Shown in pieces: positions 54,051-64,000 of a stretch of 64,000 nt of DNA. The stretch is from Microplitis mediator (lineage: Eukaryota; Arthropoda; Insecta; Hymenoptera; Braconidae). Both the position numbers and the translations under genes were made by a program. The notes beneath the pieces are model-generated. The model ran no database searches. It saw only the letters and a program-made list of their open reading frames with translations, and was not told where the DNA came from. The stretch covers positions 7,542,642 to 7,606,641 of the forward strand of contig NC_079979.1 in assembly GCF_029852145.1 (NCBI RefSeq). Reading direction: 5' to 3'. The stretch's first letter is position 1. Each line of letters opens with the position of its first letter.

Positions 54051-56063
54051 CACTGGTCACAGAAATTAAGGGATAGAAAAAAAATCCGAAATTTTTAGGT
54101 GATTTTCAACATGCTGTAACTCGGTGAAAAATGGTCGTATAAAAAAAACAAAAAAAGCAAATTGTAGCCTCAAGTTTCTAGTTTCCAGATCTGGACCTCA
54201 AAATTTTTTATCATGTACGGTTCCGGAGTAATCATAAGAAAACCAACGAAAAAAAAATTTTAAAAATTTTTGCTGGTCTTTCAATACCTCTATGGGCGAC
54301 AATAAATTTTTTTGAATAATCCAACTGTCTGACTTTTCTCGGAAATTTTATGCCCTTTAATTTGGTGGCCTTAAAAAGTCTCTACGACGATTTGGCGCCG
54401 AGTTATCATTGATCAAAGCAAAAAAGTCCATTTTGGCTTTGATAATCAATAACTCCGGATGTATTGGTCGTACAGAGAATGGAAGCAGGGTTTTGAAAAC
54501 TGGAAAATATTCTCTATAAGGCAAAATTAGTGGCATTTGATAGAAAAATTTTTTTTAAAGCGATATTGTTTGGTAAAAAACAGGTCACAATTCACAAATT
54601 TAAGGATATTTGGAAATCTTGCTATAACTTTGGATATTAGGGATGAACAAAGGATATCTTCGACTTTTTTTCAACCTCAAAGTGTCCTGAAAAAACCCTG
54701 AAAATTTCAAATCGCTGCGATTTTTCTTTCTTAGTGCCCCGAAGCTTTAAATTTATCGATTTTGTCAAAAATCACCATAATTGGTAGTTTCTCGGTTTTT
54801 GTTCATTTTTTCGATTTGAAAATGTTTTTTTTACCGATAATCTTCATTTCTTCGATCAAAAAGATCGATTATCGAAAAAAATTGAAAAAAAAAAATTTTG
54901 AAAAAAATTTTTTTTTTTTCAAAATTTTTTTTTTCAAAAATTTTTTTTTTTCAAATTTTTTTTTTTTGTTGTATCTGCAATGATTTATCATTGTCAAAAA
55001 AAATTCCTAAAATTTTTTTTACCGCCGGTATTAGAGTTACCCAAAGCGTATGTTTGTTAAGTTGACATTTGAAGCAGATGCAGTTACAGCGGTAAAAAAA
55101 ATTTTAGGAATTTTTTTTGACAATGATAAATCATTGCAGATACAACAAAAAAAAAAAATTTGAAAAAAAAAAATTTTTGAAAAAAAAAATTTTGAAAAAA
55201 AAAAAATTTTTTTCAAAATTTTTTTTTTTCAATTTTTTTCGATAATCGATCTTTTCGATCGAAGAAATGAAGATTATCGGTAAAAAAAACATTTTCAAAT
55301 CGAAAAAATGAACAAAAACCGAGAAACTACCAATTATGGTGATTTTTGACAAAATCGATAAATTTAAAGCTTCGGGGCACTAAGAAAGAAAAATCGCAGC
55401 GATTCGAAATTTTCAGGGTTTTTTCACGACACTTTGAGGTTGAAAAAAAGTCGAAGATATCCTTTGTTCATCCGTAATATCCAAAGTTATAGCAAGATTT
55501 CCAAATATCCTTAAATTTGTGAATTGTGACCTGTTTTTTACCAAACAATATCGCTTTAAAAAAAATTTTTCTATCAAATGCCACTAATTTTGCCTTATAG
55601 AGAATATTTTCCAGTTTTCAAAACCCTGCTTCCATTCTCTGTACGACCAATACATCCGGAGTTATTGATTATCAAAGCCAAAATGGACTTTTTTGCTTTG
55701 ATCAATGATAACTCGGCGCCAAATCGTCGTAGAGACTTTTTAAGGCCACCAAATTAAAGGGCATAAAATTTCCGAGAAAAGTCAGACAGTTGGATTATTC
55801 AAAAAAATTTATTGTCGCCCATAGAGGTATTGAAAGACCAGCAAAAATTTTGAAAATTTTTTTTTCGTTGGTTTTCTTATGATTACTCCGGAACCGTACA
55901 TGATAAAAAATTTTGAGGTCCAGATCTGGAAACTAGAAACTTGAGGCTACAATTTGCTTTTTTTATTTTTTCTATACGACCATTTTTCACCGAGTTACAG
56001 CATGTTGAAAATCACCTAAATATTTCGGATTTTTTTTCTATCCCTTAATTTCTGTGACCAGTG
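54051..56063. mobile_element. Tc1/mariner-like palindromic (snap-back) element, intact
   Basis: A 2,013-bp near-perfect palindrome: arms 54,051-55,025 and 55,089-56,063 (975 bp each) around a 63-bp loop. Both ends read CACTGGTCACAGAAATTAAG inward and are flanked by TA (54,049-54,050 and 56,064-56,065), the Tc1/mariner target. No transposase is encoded. The mirrored 73-residue frames in the two arms are artefacts of the symmetry. A transcript would fold into a ~970-bp hairpin. Confidence 0.92.
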
Positions 56064-56367
56064 TATAAATTAATATTATTTTATATAAGAAAATTTGATT
56101 TATATATTTTATTGTTTGAAACAGTTTGGGATTTGATTTTTTTTTCTCGTTCATTTGAAAATAAATTAAATTCTACTTCGTAGAACTATACATGTCATAC
56201 TTGACGATTTTTACTGAATGACACGATAAAATGTATAGCTCGAACAAAATGCTTATAATAGTTAATAATAAAAATAAATTTTTTTTTCTCGAAGAGGTTA
56301 TTCGGGTTGTATTTGGTAACATTGGGAATTTCCTTGATGAGGCCCAGGTCGCCCGGATGATAAATTC
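56064..56367. other. AT-rich spacer between the palindrome and gene B1
   Basis: No gene beyond the downstream flank of B1. The plus-strand frame at 56,231-56,428 is a shadow of the B1 region. Confidence 0.5.
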
Positions 56368-56914
56368 CTACGCAACCACGTCGGGAAGGGTAGGCGGCGC
56401 TTCCGACGAAAGCCTAGAACGAAATTAAAAGTTAAAAATATATGGAGGGGAAAAGAGAAAATATAGGGAAAATTAAAACAGATACTTACTGCTCGGCGAT
56501 GATCTTACGGATGGCGATCTTCTCCAGTTCGGGCCAAACTTGCCAAAAGCTGTGTATATCCGGAGACCGGAACGACCGCAGCGGGGCACTCAGGGTACGG
56601 GCATAAAAAAACGCCCGAGTCCGAATCAATGAGCCCTCCGGCTCATAGCGCTCCTGGGGAGGAAGGCGTGACCGGACTAACGTCTCAACCTGATCGCATA
56701 GCCATACACCGCGGGTTGGGGGCTGCGGGTCCATGAGCATCCGTAAGTACGCTACGATCCGGAGGATAATCTAGGAAAGAGATAAAATAATTAAAATAAA
56801 GAACGGAAATTTCTATTTTTTTTTGTTGATTAAAGATGTCCAAATATAGGAACTTACGTATAGGGACGCGTGACGTCGGCAGAACTCATCCAAAGTTACG
56901 CCCTGTTGAAACAT
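56368..56914 (-). CDS. Gene B1: small spliced protein, second subfamily
   Basis: Three coding exons: 56,914-56,858 (19 codons, donor GTAAGT), 56,770-56,490 (281 bp, acceptor TTTCCTAG, donor GTAAGT) and 56,413-56,368 (acceptor TTCTAG, TAG stop), making 127 residues with introns of 87 and 76 bp in phases 0 and 2. The conserved core is a CDQVETLVRSRLPP segment followed by an LIRTRAFF helix and an IAIRKIIAEQ end to exon 2. The region just downstream also contains a YHPGDLGLIKE-like string in another frame, recalling the A genes. The acceptor CTTTTAG at 56,919 and donor at 58,214 suggest a noncoding 5' exon. GC content is clearly above the flanks. Function unknown. Confidence 0.62.
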
Positions 56915-58214
56915 AGTGCTAAAAGAAAAAATAATATAATAATAATGATAAAAAAAAAAAAAAAAAATTTTTTAAATTAAAATGATGATGAACATAGTGG
57001 GAAATTGCTAGAGGAATTAGATAGAGATTCAATTTTGGTTGATGTAGACAAAGATATTCAAAAAAAAAAAAAGAGGAATTTTTTTTAGGAATTATTTTTC
57101 CCCTGGTTGTTCAAAATATTTTAGTTGGACTTCTGCTTTGGATTAGTATACGAAAATCTATGCTTTTAAATTTTATTAGAAGAATTTTGATTTGTAAAAG
57201 TAAGGAAATGGAATATTAAAAGGGAAATAAAGTAAAAGTACCAATTACTGACACTGTAAGAGACAAGATTGAAATTCCATTTTTTTTTTCTTCTCTTTCT
57301 TTCAAAAAAAAAAGAGAAAAAAAAAACATATTAATAATTTATATTATAAAATTTTATTTTCTATATTGACGTATTTAGTCTTTTAACTACACAGATTCAT
57401 TTTTTTTTTTATAATAATAAATTAAAATTTCTAATTAATTTAAAGCAATAAAATAAGTTACCCGAATTTATATTTTATTTATTTATAAGGAAAAAGTTGA
57501 TGCAATTGGATGAAAAAAAAAAAAATAGTAAAAATCACTGTTTCAAAAGACCGCTTTTCTAACCGCAATAATTAAGGAAATTGACGCTCACAAGCTGTTC
57601 CGACGGACACGACTGAATTATTTTTAATGAATAATTAATATTTTTCACTAACAATAATTTTTTTTTCTCAATTTCTTAAATTAAATAGATTGTTTAAAAA
57701 TGCATGCGATCATTATTAATAAAGTAGGTAATTAAATATATTTTAAAATAGGATAGGGTATCAATAATTGGACACCTGTCAATAATTGATGCTTTTACTT
57801 AGGGGTATTCAAAGAAAAAAAGAAGAGAGGAAGAGGGAGGTATATTTGAAACTTAAACTTTTGTATGCAAAAAAAAAAAAAAAAATTTTTTTTTGGTTGA
57901 AATAAACGGACGATTTAAAAGCATTTTGAATCTTAGCGTGGAAATTTTGAATTTTTAGGAATAGCTGATCAAGATGATTGGAATTTGAGTTTAAGTTACG
58001 ATTTTTTATTATTTTTGCATATAATCCGTAAAGGTATTTTGAATTCTGTAAGGTATATTAAAAATTCATATTGCTATAAAAGAAAAGAGTAGAGGAAAGC
58101 AACAAAAAAAAAAATAAAGAAATGCGGAAGAGTATATTTTTGCTGCTGGCAATAGATAAAAGAAATTTTTTTTTAGTTATTGGACGAAAAAAAAAAAAAA
58201 GAGATAATTGTTAC
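56915..58214 (-). other. B1 leader intron
   Basis: Homopolymer-rich, with no gene. Bounded by donor GTAACAATTATC (58,214) and acceptor CTTTTAG (56,919), a donor nearly identical to that of A1 at 37,302. Confidence 0.4.
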
Positions 58215-58620
58215 CTCATATAAAGCAAGAAAGTAATTCCTTTTTCTCACACTTGATAATACACTTGTGTACACCAGAATTAATTTTTTTACAGTTGAAG
58301 TTTTACGTTTAACTCTTAGATAGAGTGGTTATATTTAATGTTACACTTATAGGAGACACAGAATTTTTTGCACTTGGGATGAAACACAGTTCCAAAGTTT
58401 TCACTACACCACCGAATAAGATTTTCGTAAATTTTCAAATGGAAAAAAAAAACCAGGAGAGAAAAGAGAGAATATTTTTTTTTCTTTGAATGCAGCGACA
58501 ATGAGAGTCAGAACTCGAATGAAGTCATTTTTTCTAACTTCGGAATGCAGTAATATGATACATTATGAAAAGGTAATGGGACCATTCAACGGAGTTTGGA
58601 TCTCAATTGTCAGACCTTGA
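58215..58620 (-). promoter_or_regulatory. B1 noncoding exon and conserved upstream block
   Basis: 58,498-58,600 is the counterpart of 50,812-50,906 upstream of A2 (about 70% similar by eye). The exon ends at 58,215. The start site was not located. Confidence 0.45.
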
Positions 58621-59770
58621 ATGAGCAAATGTAATAAAGAAATATTTTTTTTTCTTCTCTTTCGAAAATATTTAGTTAACGTTGAGAAAAATATATCCAA
58701 ATGGGAATTACAGGCAGTTTACATATTCGTATAAAATTTTAGGTATATATATATATACATAAAAATGAGGAAAATGACGAAAAGAAACACTCCTTCTTCA
58801 TGGCAATAATGGAAAATAGGATTATAATTAGTAATAGAAAAATGATAATATTCTATTTTACTATTAATTAAAATTAAAATGAAGATGAATAAAAACTTAA
58901 AAATTTTAAAAGAAGGAGGAATTTATAAAATATTGAAGGAACAATATTTTTTTTTATCAGGTTGATTTTTTTTTATTATTTTTTCTATTTCTTTCTTTCT
59001 CTCTCTTTTATTGTTTTGGTTACATCGGATTATTGTTAAATCGACTTGGAAGAGTGAAAATTCAAGTTAATTAATAGATCTTAATATCAGCTACATAAAT
59101 TTTCAATATTTATTTTGAAAAAAAAAAATGAATGAAAAAATTTTAATTATAATTTTCAAAATTTCATATGGGATTTCGAAACTAGCTATTGAATTTCAGT
59201 ATGAAATTTTTTTTATAAATTGTTTTATAAAATTCAAATGATTTTTTTTCTCTTTCTTTCAAATCATAATCCTTAATTTTACAAGATTAGTTTTCCAATT
59301 TCGGAAACTGTTATTGATTTTTTTTTAATTATTAATTTTTTTTATTACCAAAATTGCAGGGGTTAAATAATAATAACAGTGACATAATAATGAGTTGATA
59401 CATAAATACATACACAAATAGATCCCAACAAGTATACATACACATATATATATGTCGTTGAAGATTTTTATTATTATACGCAAGGAGACAATTTTTACAA
59501 TCTGGATTAGTAAAAATTCAATAGCAGTCTGGGTAAAAATTTTATTCGGAAATGGAGTTTTACTAAACCAAAGAGTATATTTTATTGAATGTTTATGTTT
59601 TGTACTCTAAAAACTTAAAGTAATTTTACTTATAATTTAGTAAATTATAGGATTAAGCGACTAAAATTTTGTACTCTTTTAAAAGAAAATTTCTATATCA
59701 TTGGACCGCTTCTAGTTGCCTCGGCGAAATAGTAATTTTTATCCGAAAAATAACAAATATTGTCGGATTT
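58621..59770. other. AT-rich spacer
   Basis: No gene. Homopolymers, a (TA)n run at 58,745 and a (CATA)n-like stretch near 59,405-59,455. Confidence 0.5.
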
Positions 59771-61590
59771 TTTTTTTTTTCTCTTCTCCTTGTTGTACAT
59801 GAGTACTGGCACAAGTAAAACATTTGAATTTTTTGTTTAAACTATAAAAGTTACGGCGATATTTTAAAATAATTTCCAGTTACAATTAATTACTCCATTA
59901 TTGTCAAATAATTATCTTACCTCAAGACTCCTGGTTAAAGAGTTGAGTATAATAATAAGCACCTACCTTGAAATTTTAGCAATGTATAAAATTCAACTTA
60001 TATGAATTTTTCTTGGATAAACTATAAATGTTATGATTAGACTTTTAAATGATTATTAGTCTAAAAATCATTGCTCTATAATTATATTATAAAGATAGTA
60101 CCATAGAATTTTAAATTGAAAATTAGGAAAAATAATTAGTATCTACTTCAAACTTCAAGTAGCGTAGAATTATAAAATAAATATTTTTTTTTTCTCTTCA
60201 GACAAATTATAGATAACACAATTAAGCTTTTAAATGGTTTTAGAAAAAATTAATGGCCTTGTAAATATACTATACTTATTGCATTCTAGGATTTTGAAGA
60301 ATGTTAAGAATATAATAGGTGACTGCTTTCAGATTTTAAGTGGAATAAAATTTTGGAATAAATAAGTTCCAAACAAAATATACATGATAGGATTAAAATT
60401 TTAAATGCTTTTAAGTTTAGAATTAATTGTTTTATAATAATATTATAATTCTTATATTGTAAAAATTCGGGTTAAAAAGTTAAGGAAAATAATGAATGCC
60501 TACTTTTGAACTTCGATAGCGTGGGAATCTAATGCAAATGAATTTTTTTTTTATATAAACTATAAATAATATAAGGAAAATTTTAAATGTTTTTTGGTCC
60601 AAAATTAACTCTATAATTATATTACAACTATAGTACCATAAAATTTTAAATTGGAAAGTTCGGAAAAATAATAAGTTTCTACTTCAGATTTTGAGCAGCG
60701 TGGAATTTTAGAATAAATAATTTTTTCAGATGAATTATAAATTACATGATAAAACTTTAAGATGCTTTTAGTAACAGTAACTGTCTTATAATTATTTTAT
60801 AATTGTTGTATTTTAGAATTTTGGAAGGAAAAAGTTGAGAGAAATAATAAGCGCCTACTTTTTCTGAGAGCGTAAGAATCTAATTCGGATATTTTTTTTT
60901 TTGAAAATAAACTATAAATGTTGTGACAAAAAAAAATTTTTAATGTCATTGTTATATTGTAGGAATTCGGGGTAAAAAGGAAAAAAAATAAGCACCTGCT
61001 TTTGAATTCTAAACAGTGTAGCATTTTTTTTATCTAAATAATTTATTTCTGAATAAATTATAAATATTACGGTTAAGCTTTGGAACACTTTTAGTTAATA
61101 ATTAATTACTTTATAATAATCTAATAGTTATTATATTCTAAGACGGCGAATTGGAAAGTTAAGAAAAATAATGAGCGGCTGCTTCCAGATTTTAAGCAGT
61201 GGAAAATTTTAACTCAACCAATTTTTTTAGGTAAGCCATGAATAATATGATTGAATTTCTGAATGCTTGTTAACTCGTAATTAATTTTCCTATAATTATT
61301 TTATAATCACTATATTCTAGGGCTTGGAGTTAGAAAGTTAGGGAATGATAAGAATCACCTGTTTTTGGTTTTCGGGCGACGTAGAACTTTAATTAGGAAT
61401 TTTTTTTTTTTTAACAATTTATGATTTTTAACTTAAGATGAATCTTAAGAGTAAACCTTTTTGATACCTTTAAGTCAATAATTACTTGCCGTTTGATTAT
61501 TTTAATAGTTATCACATCCTAAAAACCTTAAAAGAAAGTTAAGGAAAAACAAAGAGTGTCCGTTTTGGATGCAAAAAAAATTTTTTTTCT
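59771..61590. repeat. Degenerate tandem array, ~180-bp unit
   Basis: A phrase like AATAATAAGCNCCTACTT recurs at 59,951, 60,131, 60,312, 60,488, 60,667, 60,843, 60,984, 61,167, 61,345 and 61,547, spaced 176-183 bp except for one short (141) and one long (202) unit. Each unit continues with an ATAAACTATAAAT-like core and a TATAATTATATTATAA-like core. Pairwise identity is roughly 60-70%. An earlier, weaker unit starts near 59,771. It lies directly downstream of gene B2. Confidence 0.8.
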
Positions 61591-61668
61591 CTGAAACTTA
61601 TTTTCTTTCAACCTTATAGATTTTTATTTTTTTTACAAAAAGGTAGAAAATATGTATAAGGATCTTAA

Positions 61669-62248
61669 CTAATCGATTGCGTCTAATACAGCGAGACGGG
61701 AAATCAAGGCTCTGAAAAACACATAAAAAAAAAAAGAGAGTTGGAATCTTTACTTTTGTCCTTCTTTCTATGTCACTTTTATTTTTTATTGTTTTTTAAA
61801 CTTACTGTTCGCTAAAAATCTTATTGACTGCAATAACTTCAAGGTCAGATGACAAGCGATGCAGACCTTGGAACTCGGTAGTTCGACGAGGTGTAGCCCC
61901 CGGTTGTAGTGTTTGAGCAGTGAAAAATAACCGCGTTCGAATGACTGACCCGGACAATTCATATTGCTGACCGGGAGGAAGGCACGAACGAATAAGTTGG
62001 TCAACCTGGTCACACAAGAAAACACCGCGTTGCGGAGGATGTCGATCATAAGTTAGGGTTCGGAGATAAATGAAAACACGGAGAATGATCTAGAGAGTAT
62101 ATAAAATAATAAATATGTAGTAGAAGCTAAGTTTCATTGTACTCAAGATAAATCACGAAGTTAGGAAAAACAAGAAAATAAAAATAAAACTTACATCGAC
62201 AGGGACGAATCGCTCGCAACATTGTTCGAGGGTGAGGGGTTGATCCAT
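61669..62248 (-). CDS. Gene B2: paralog of B1
   Basis: Exons 62,248-62,195 (18 codons, ATG, donor GTAAGT), 62,089-61,806 (284 bp, acceptor CTCTCTAG, donor GTAAGT) and 61,711-61,669 (acceptor TTTTTCAG, TAG stop) give 126 residues. Introns are 105 and 94 bp, in phases 0 and 2, the same as B1. Exon 2 aligns with B1 along its whole length: R-x3-YLR, P-x-RGV-x-LCDQV, LIRS-LPP, GS-IRTR-FF-A-TL and a final I-V-KI-EQ. The third exon is short in both. Matching phases and borders in two diverged copies strongly support the model. Function unknown. Confidence 0.68.
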
Positions 62249-63083
62249 GTTAAAATTTTTGTTAAACTCCACCAGTGTAGTAGAACAATTAACTCGGTAC
62301 AATGAATGATTACAATGGTAAAAGACATAGAGAGCAGAAAAGATATCGCGAAAACCGCAGCATCAGCTCAGGAGGCTGATAACGACAAGCGGATTGTCGA
62401 GACGCACACGTGCAAAATGAAGTATCGGAGGAAAGAAATTAATATGCAGATAAGTTATTTCTTTTCTTGAAAAAAAAAATCGAGTAAGTTGCACAAGCAC
62501 GTGAAACATTAGAAAAATCTAACATTAAAGATCGTATTTTATATTTATGAGAAAGGAATCCGGGAGGAAATTAGAATAAATTTCAAAATTAATTAGAACA
62601 ATTTTTCTTTATCCTTATTTCTCATACTTCTATTATTTTCTTTTAAATATATATACATTATAAATTTTCTTGAGTAGTAGTTATACATGCGTGAAATTGT
62701 GGCTAACAAATTGCATAAAAATAGACGGCAAAACATGTACGATTTTAAAAGGAATTTTTTTTATTATGATTTTAAACTTTTAGAAAAAATATTAAATCCT
62801 TCATTAGAATACGACGACATTATATGTATTGTCAATTAAGAAATGTTTTGTTGGGAATTTTACATTGAAATTTTATGGTTCATAAGCAATTAAGAAATAC
62901 ACCTTTTACGAGTTTTATTTTCAGTCAAAATTGTTGATGAATTTTCAAGATCGCTTACTAAATTGAGATTTACAAGTTAAATTTTAAAAATATACATTTT
63001 CCGGAAGTCAAAATAAAATCCGTGTTTCACGGACGGAATTCAGAATAATTTTAACAATGCAGCAGTTGCGTGCACCTGGACTA
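62249..63083. other. B2 upstream region
   Basis: No gene. 62,340-62,420 is GC-richer (GAGGCTGATAACGACAAGCG, CACACGTGC) and could hold the B2 promoter, but the block shared by A2 and B1 is not clearly present. Confidence 0.4.
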
Positions 63084-63108
63084 TATATATATATATATAT
63101 ATATATAC
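63084..63108. repeat. (TA)n microsatellite
   Basis: Pure alternating TA, abutting a possible transposon end. Confidence 0.9.
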
Positions 63109-63135
63109 AGGGTGATTCAGAATTACCTTCACAGC
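63109..63135 (+). other. Possible transposon terminal inverted repeat
   Basis: CAGGGTGATTCAGAATTACC after a TA. This sequence resembles termini of common insect mariner-type and miniature elements. The other end was not found. Confidence 0.4.
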
Positions 63136-63779
63136 GGGAAAACTTGAATAGAGGAGACGATTCTAAGCATAAAGTTCCTTAGCCATTTTTCAAAATTCTC
63201 AATAGTTTTTGAGTTATTTAAAATCTAAATTGACCAATCAACGACATGCTTTGAGATTTAAAAAAAATTAAAAAGAATAATGAATAAGTTTGGCAACGCC
63301 GCAACAGTAAACTTCAAGTTATACACTATTTATTTAATTTAAAAAGTTCGATTTGTCACAGAAGAGAAACAAAACACACAATTACAACATAGAATATATT
63401 CGTATATTTTGTTTTATCATTTCTCTTTTTATAGAAAGAATTATTAATGGAAAATAATGCTTTTATTGAAAATGAAGCTTTTGGAAATTCGAAAAAAAAA
63501 AAAAATTACAGATTTTTAATTATATGATGAGCAACCCAGATTAAAAAAAGAAATTTGAAAACTAATTGAATTGTGTTTTACCAGAATGAAAGCAATTTCA
63601 AATAGACAAATATATAGATATACACATCATTTTAAAATCTTTTATTTCGCTTGCTCTGTCTCGCTCAAGACTTTGCTAAGCGCTCATTGCACGTCATACT
63701 AAACATATTTGTAAAGATCTCGCGGATTGTCTTGTGAAACATGTTCCAAGTGATCTTTCTCGGCGATTAGCTATCTGAC
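63136..63779. other. AT-rich noncoding DNA
   Basis: Possibly the body of the element starting at 63,109. No supported ORF. Confidence 0.4.
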
Positions 63780-64000
63780 TATCTCGCTAATGGTCTTGCT
63801 GGTGATCTTTCTTAGAATTTTGCTGGTGATCTTGCTGACCATCGGGCTGATGGTCTCCTGGTGGTCTTGCTGACCATCTTGCTGGTGGTCTTGCTGGTGA
63901 TCTTGCTGGTGGTCTTGCTGGTGGTCTTGCGGGTGGTCTCGCTGGTGATCTTGCTGATGGTCTTGCTGGTGGTCTTGCGGGTGGTCTCGCTGGTGATCTG
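63780..64000. repeat. 12-bp minisatellite (CTTGCTGGTGGT), runs off the window
   Basis: At least 15 units with variants GGTGAT, GCGGGT and CTCGCT. The unit is a multiple of three and no stop occurs in several frames, so part of it could encode a repetitive protein, but no gene can be defined here. Confidence 0.85.

Noticed and set aside
54762..55352. Two identical 73-codon frames on opposite strands
   Set aside because: They are mirror images produced by the palindrome and consist of Phe/Lys homopolymer translation.
56231..56428. 65-codon plus-strand frame over the end of gene B1
   Set aside because: The splice-consistent minus-strand gene explains the region. The plus frame is its shadow.
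60797..61024. 75-codon minus-strand frame
   Set aside because: Falls inside the ~180-bp satellite and is not conserved between units.
59951..61560. CRISPR-like regular spacing
   Set aside because: The repeats are degenerate, ~180 bp, and lack identical short repeats with unique spacers. Eukaryotic satellite.
34325..62248. Polydnavirus proviral segment as the origin of the A/B genes
   Set aside because: Attractive in a parasitoid, but no segment-boundary motifs or known polydnavirus gene families were seen, so it remains untested.

Overview
This looks like an AT-rich insect nuclear genome, probably a hymenopteran and plausibly a parasitoid wasp. The evidence is heavy A/T composition, GT..AG introns, metazoan transposon families, and an ankyrin plus PRANC-like ORF of a type known mainly from poxviruses, Wolbachia and parasitoid wasps. 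There is no bacterial organisation. The species assignment is inference. Some start codons below are not ATG (TTG or GTG), and each such case is flagged.

Layout. 1-9,472: a DDE transposase gene (minus strand, ISL2EU/Harbinger-like) split by a BEL/Pao LTR retrotransposon (198-7,950) with 1,037-bp LTRs and a 5-bp target duplication. 9,473-12,330: no gene seen. 12,331-22,799: a large DNA transposon whose dead transposase (13,172-20,212) is itself split by a LINE (15,085-20,069) with a 12-bp target duplication. 22,050-24,068: arms of a Tc1-like palindromic element. 24,069-31,895: a decayed Ty3/gypsy element with a 5' LTR and a tRNA-Lys-type primer site but no visible 3' LTR. It is followed after 76 bp by the ankyrin/PRANC-like ORF (31,972-32,688), where an env gene would normally lie. 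37,402-47,117: a second Ty3/gypsy element, complete at both ends (1,304-bp LTRs, 4-bp target duplication). It encodes Gag, integrase and a chuvirus-like glycoprotein but has no protease, RT or RNase H, and each LTR carries an extra ORF. 54,051-56,063: a nearly perfect palindrome with 975-bp arms. 59,771-61,590: a degenerate tandem array of about 180-bp units. 63,780-64,000: a 12-bp minisatellite running off the end.

The non-transposon content is four small spliced genes on the minus strand, called here A1 (34,325-36,737), A2 (49,845-50,270), B1 (56,368-56,914) and B2 (61,669-62,248). They encode proteins of about 115-127 residues that I do not recognise. All have a coding exon 1 of 18-20 codons ending in phase 0. 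A1, A2 and B1 also appear to have a 5' noncoding exon with similar splice donors, and A2 and B1 share a similar upstream segment. I think this is an undescribed tandem gene family. Its spacing has been widened by transposon insertions, one of them inside the A1 intron.

The two most interesting systems are this gene family and the RT-less, Env-bearing retroelement. In the latter the env start codon appears to lie in the LTR directly on a splice donor (ATG followed by GTAAGT), with an acceptor exactly at the env reading frame 4.5 kb downstream.
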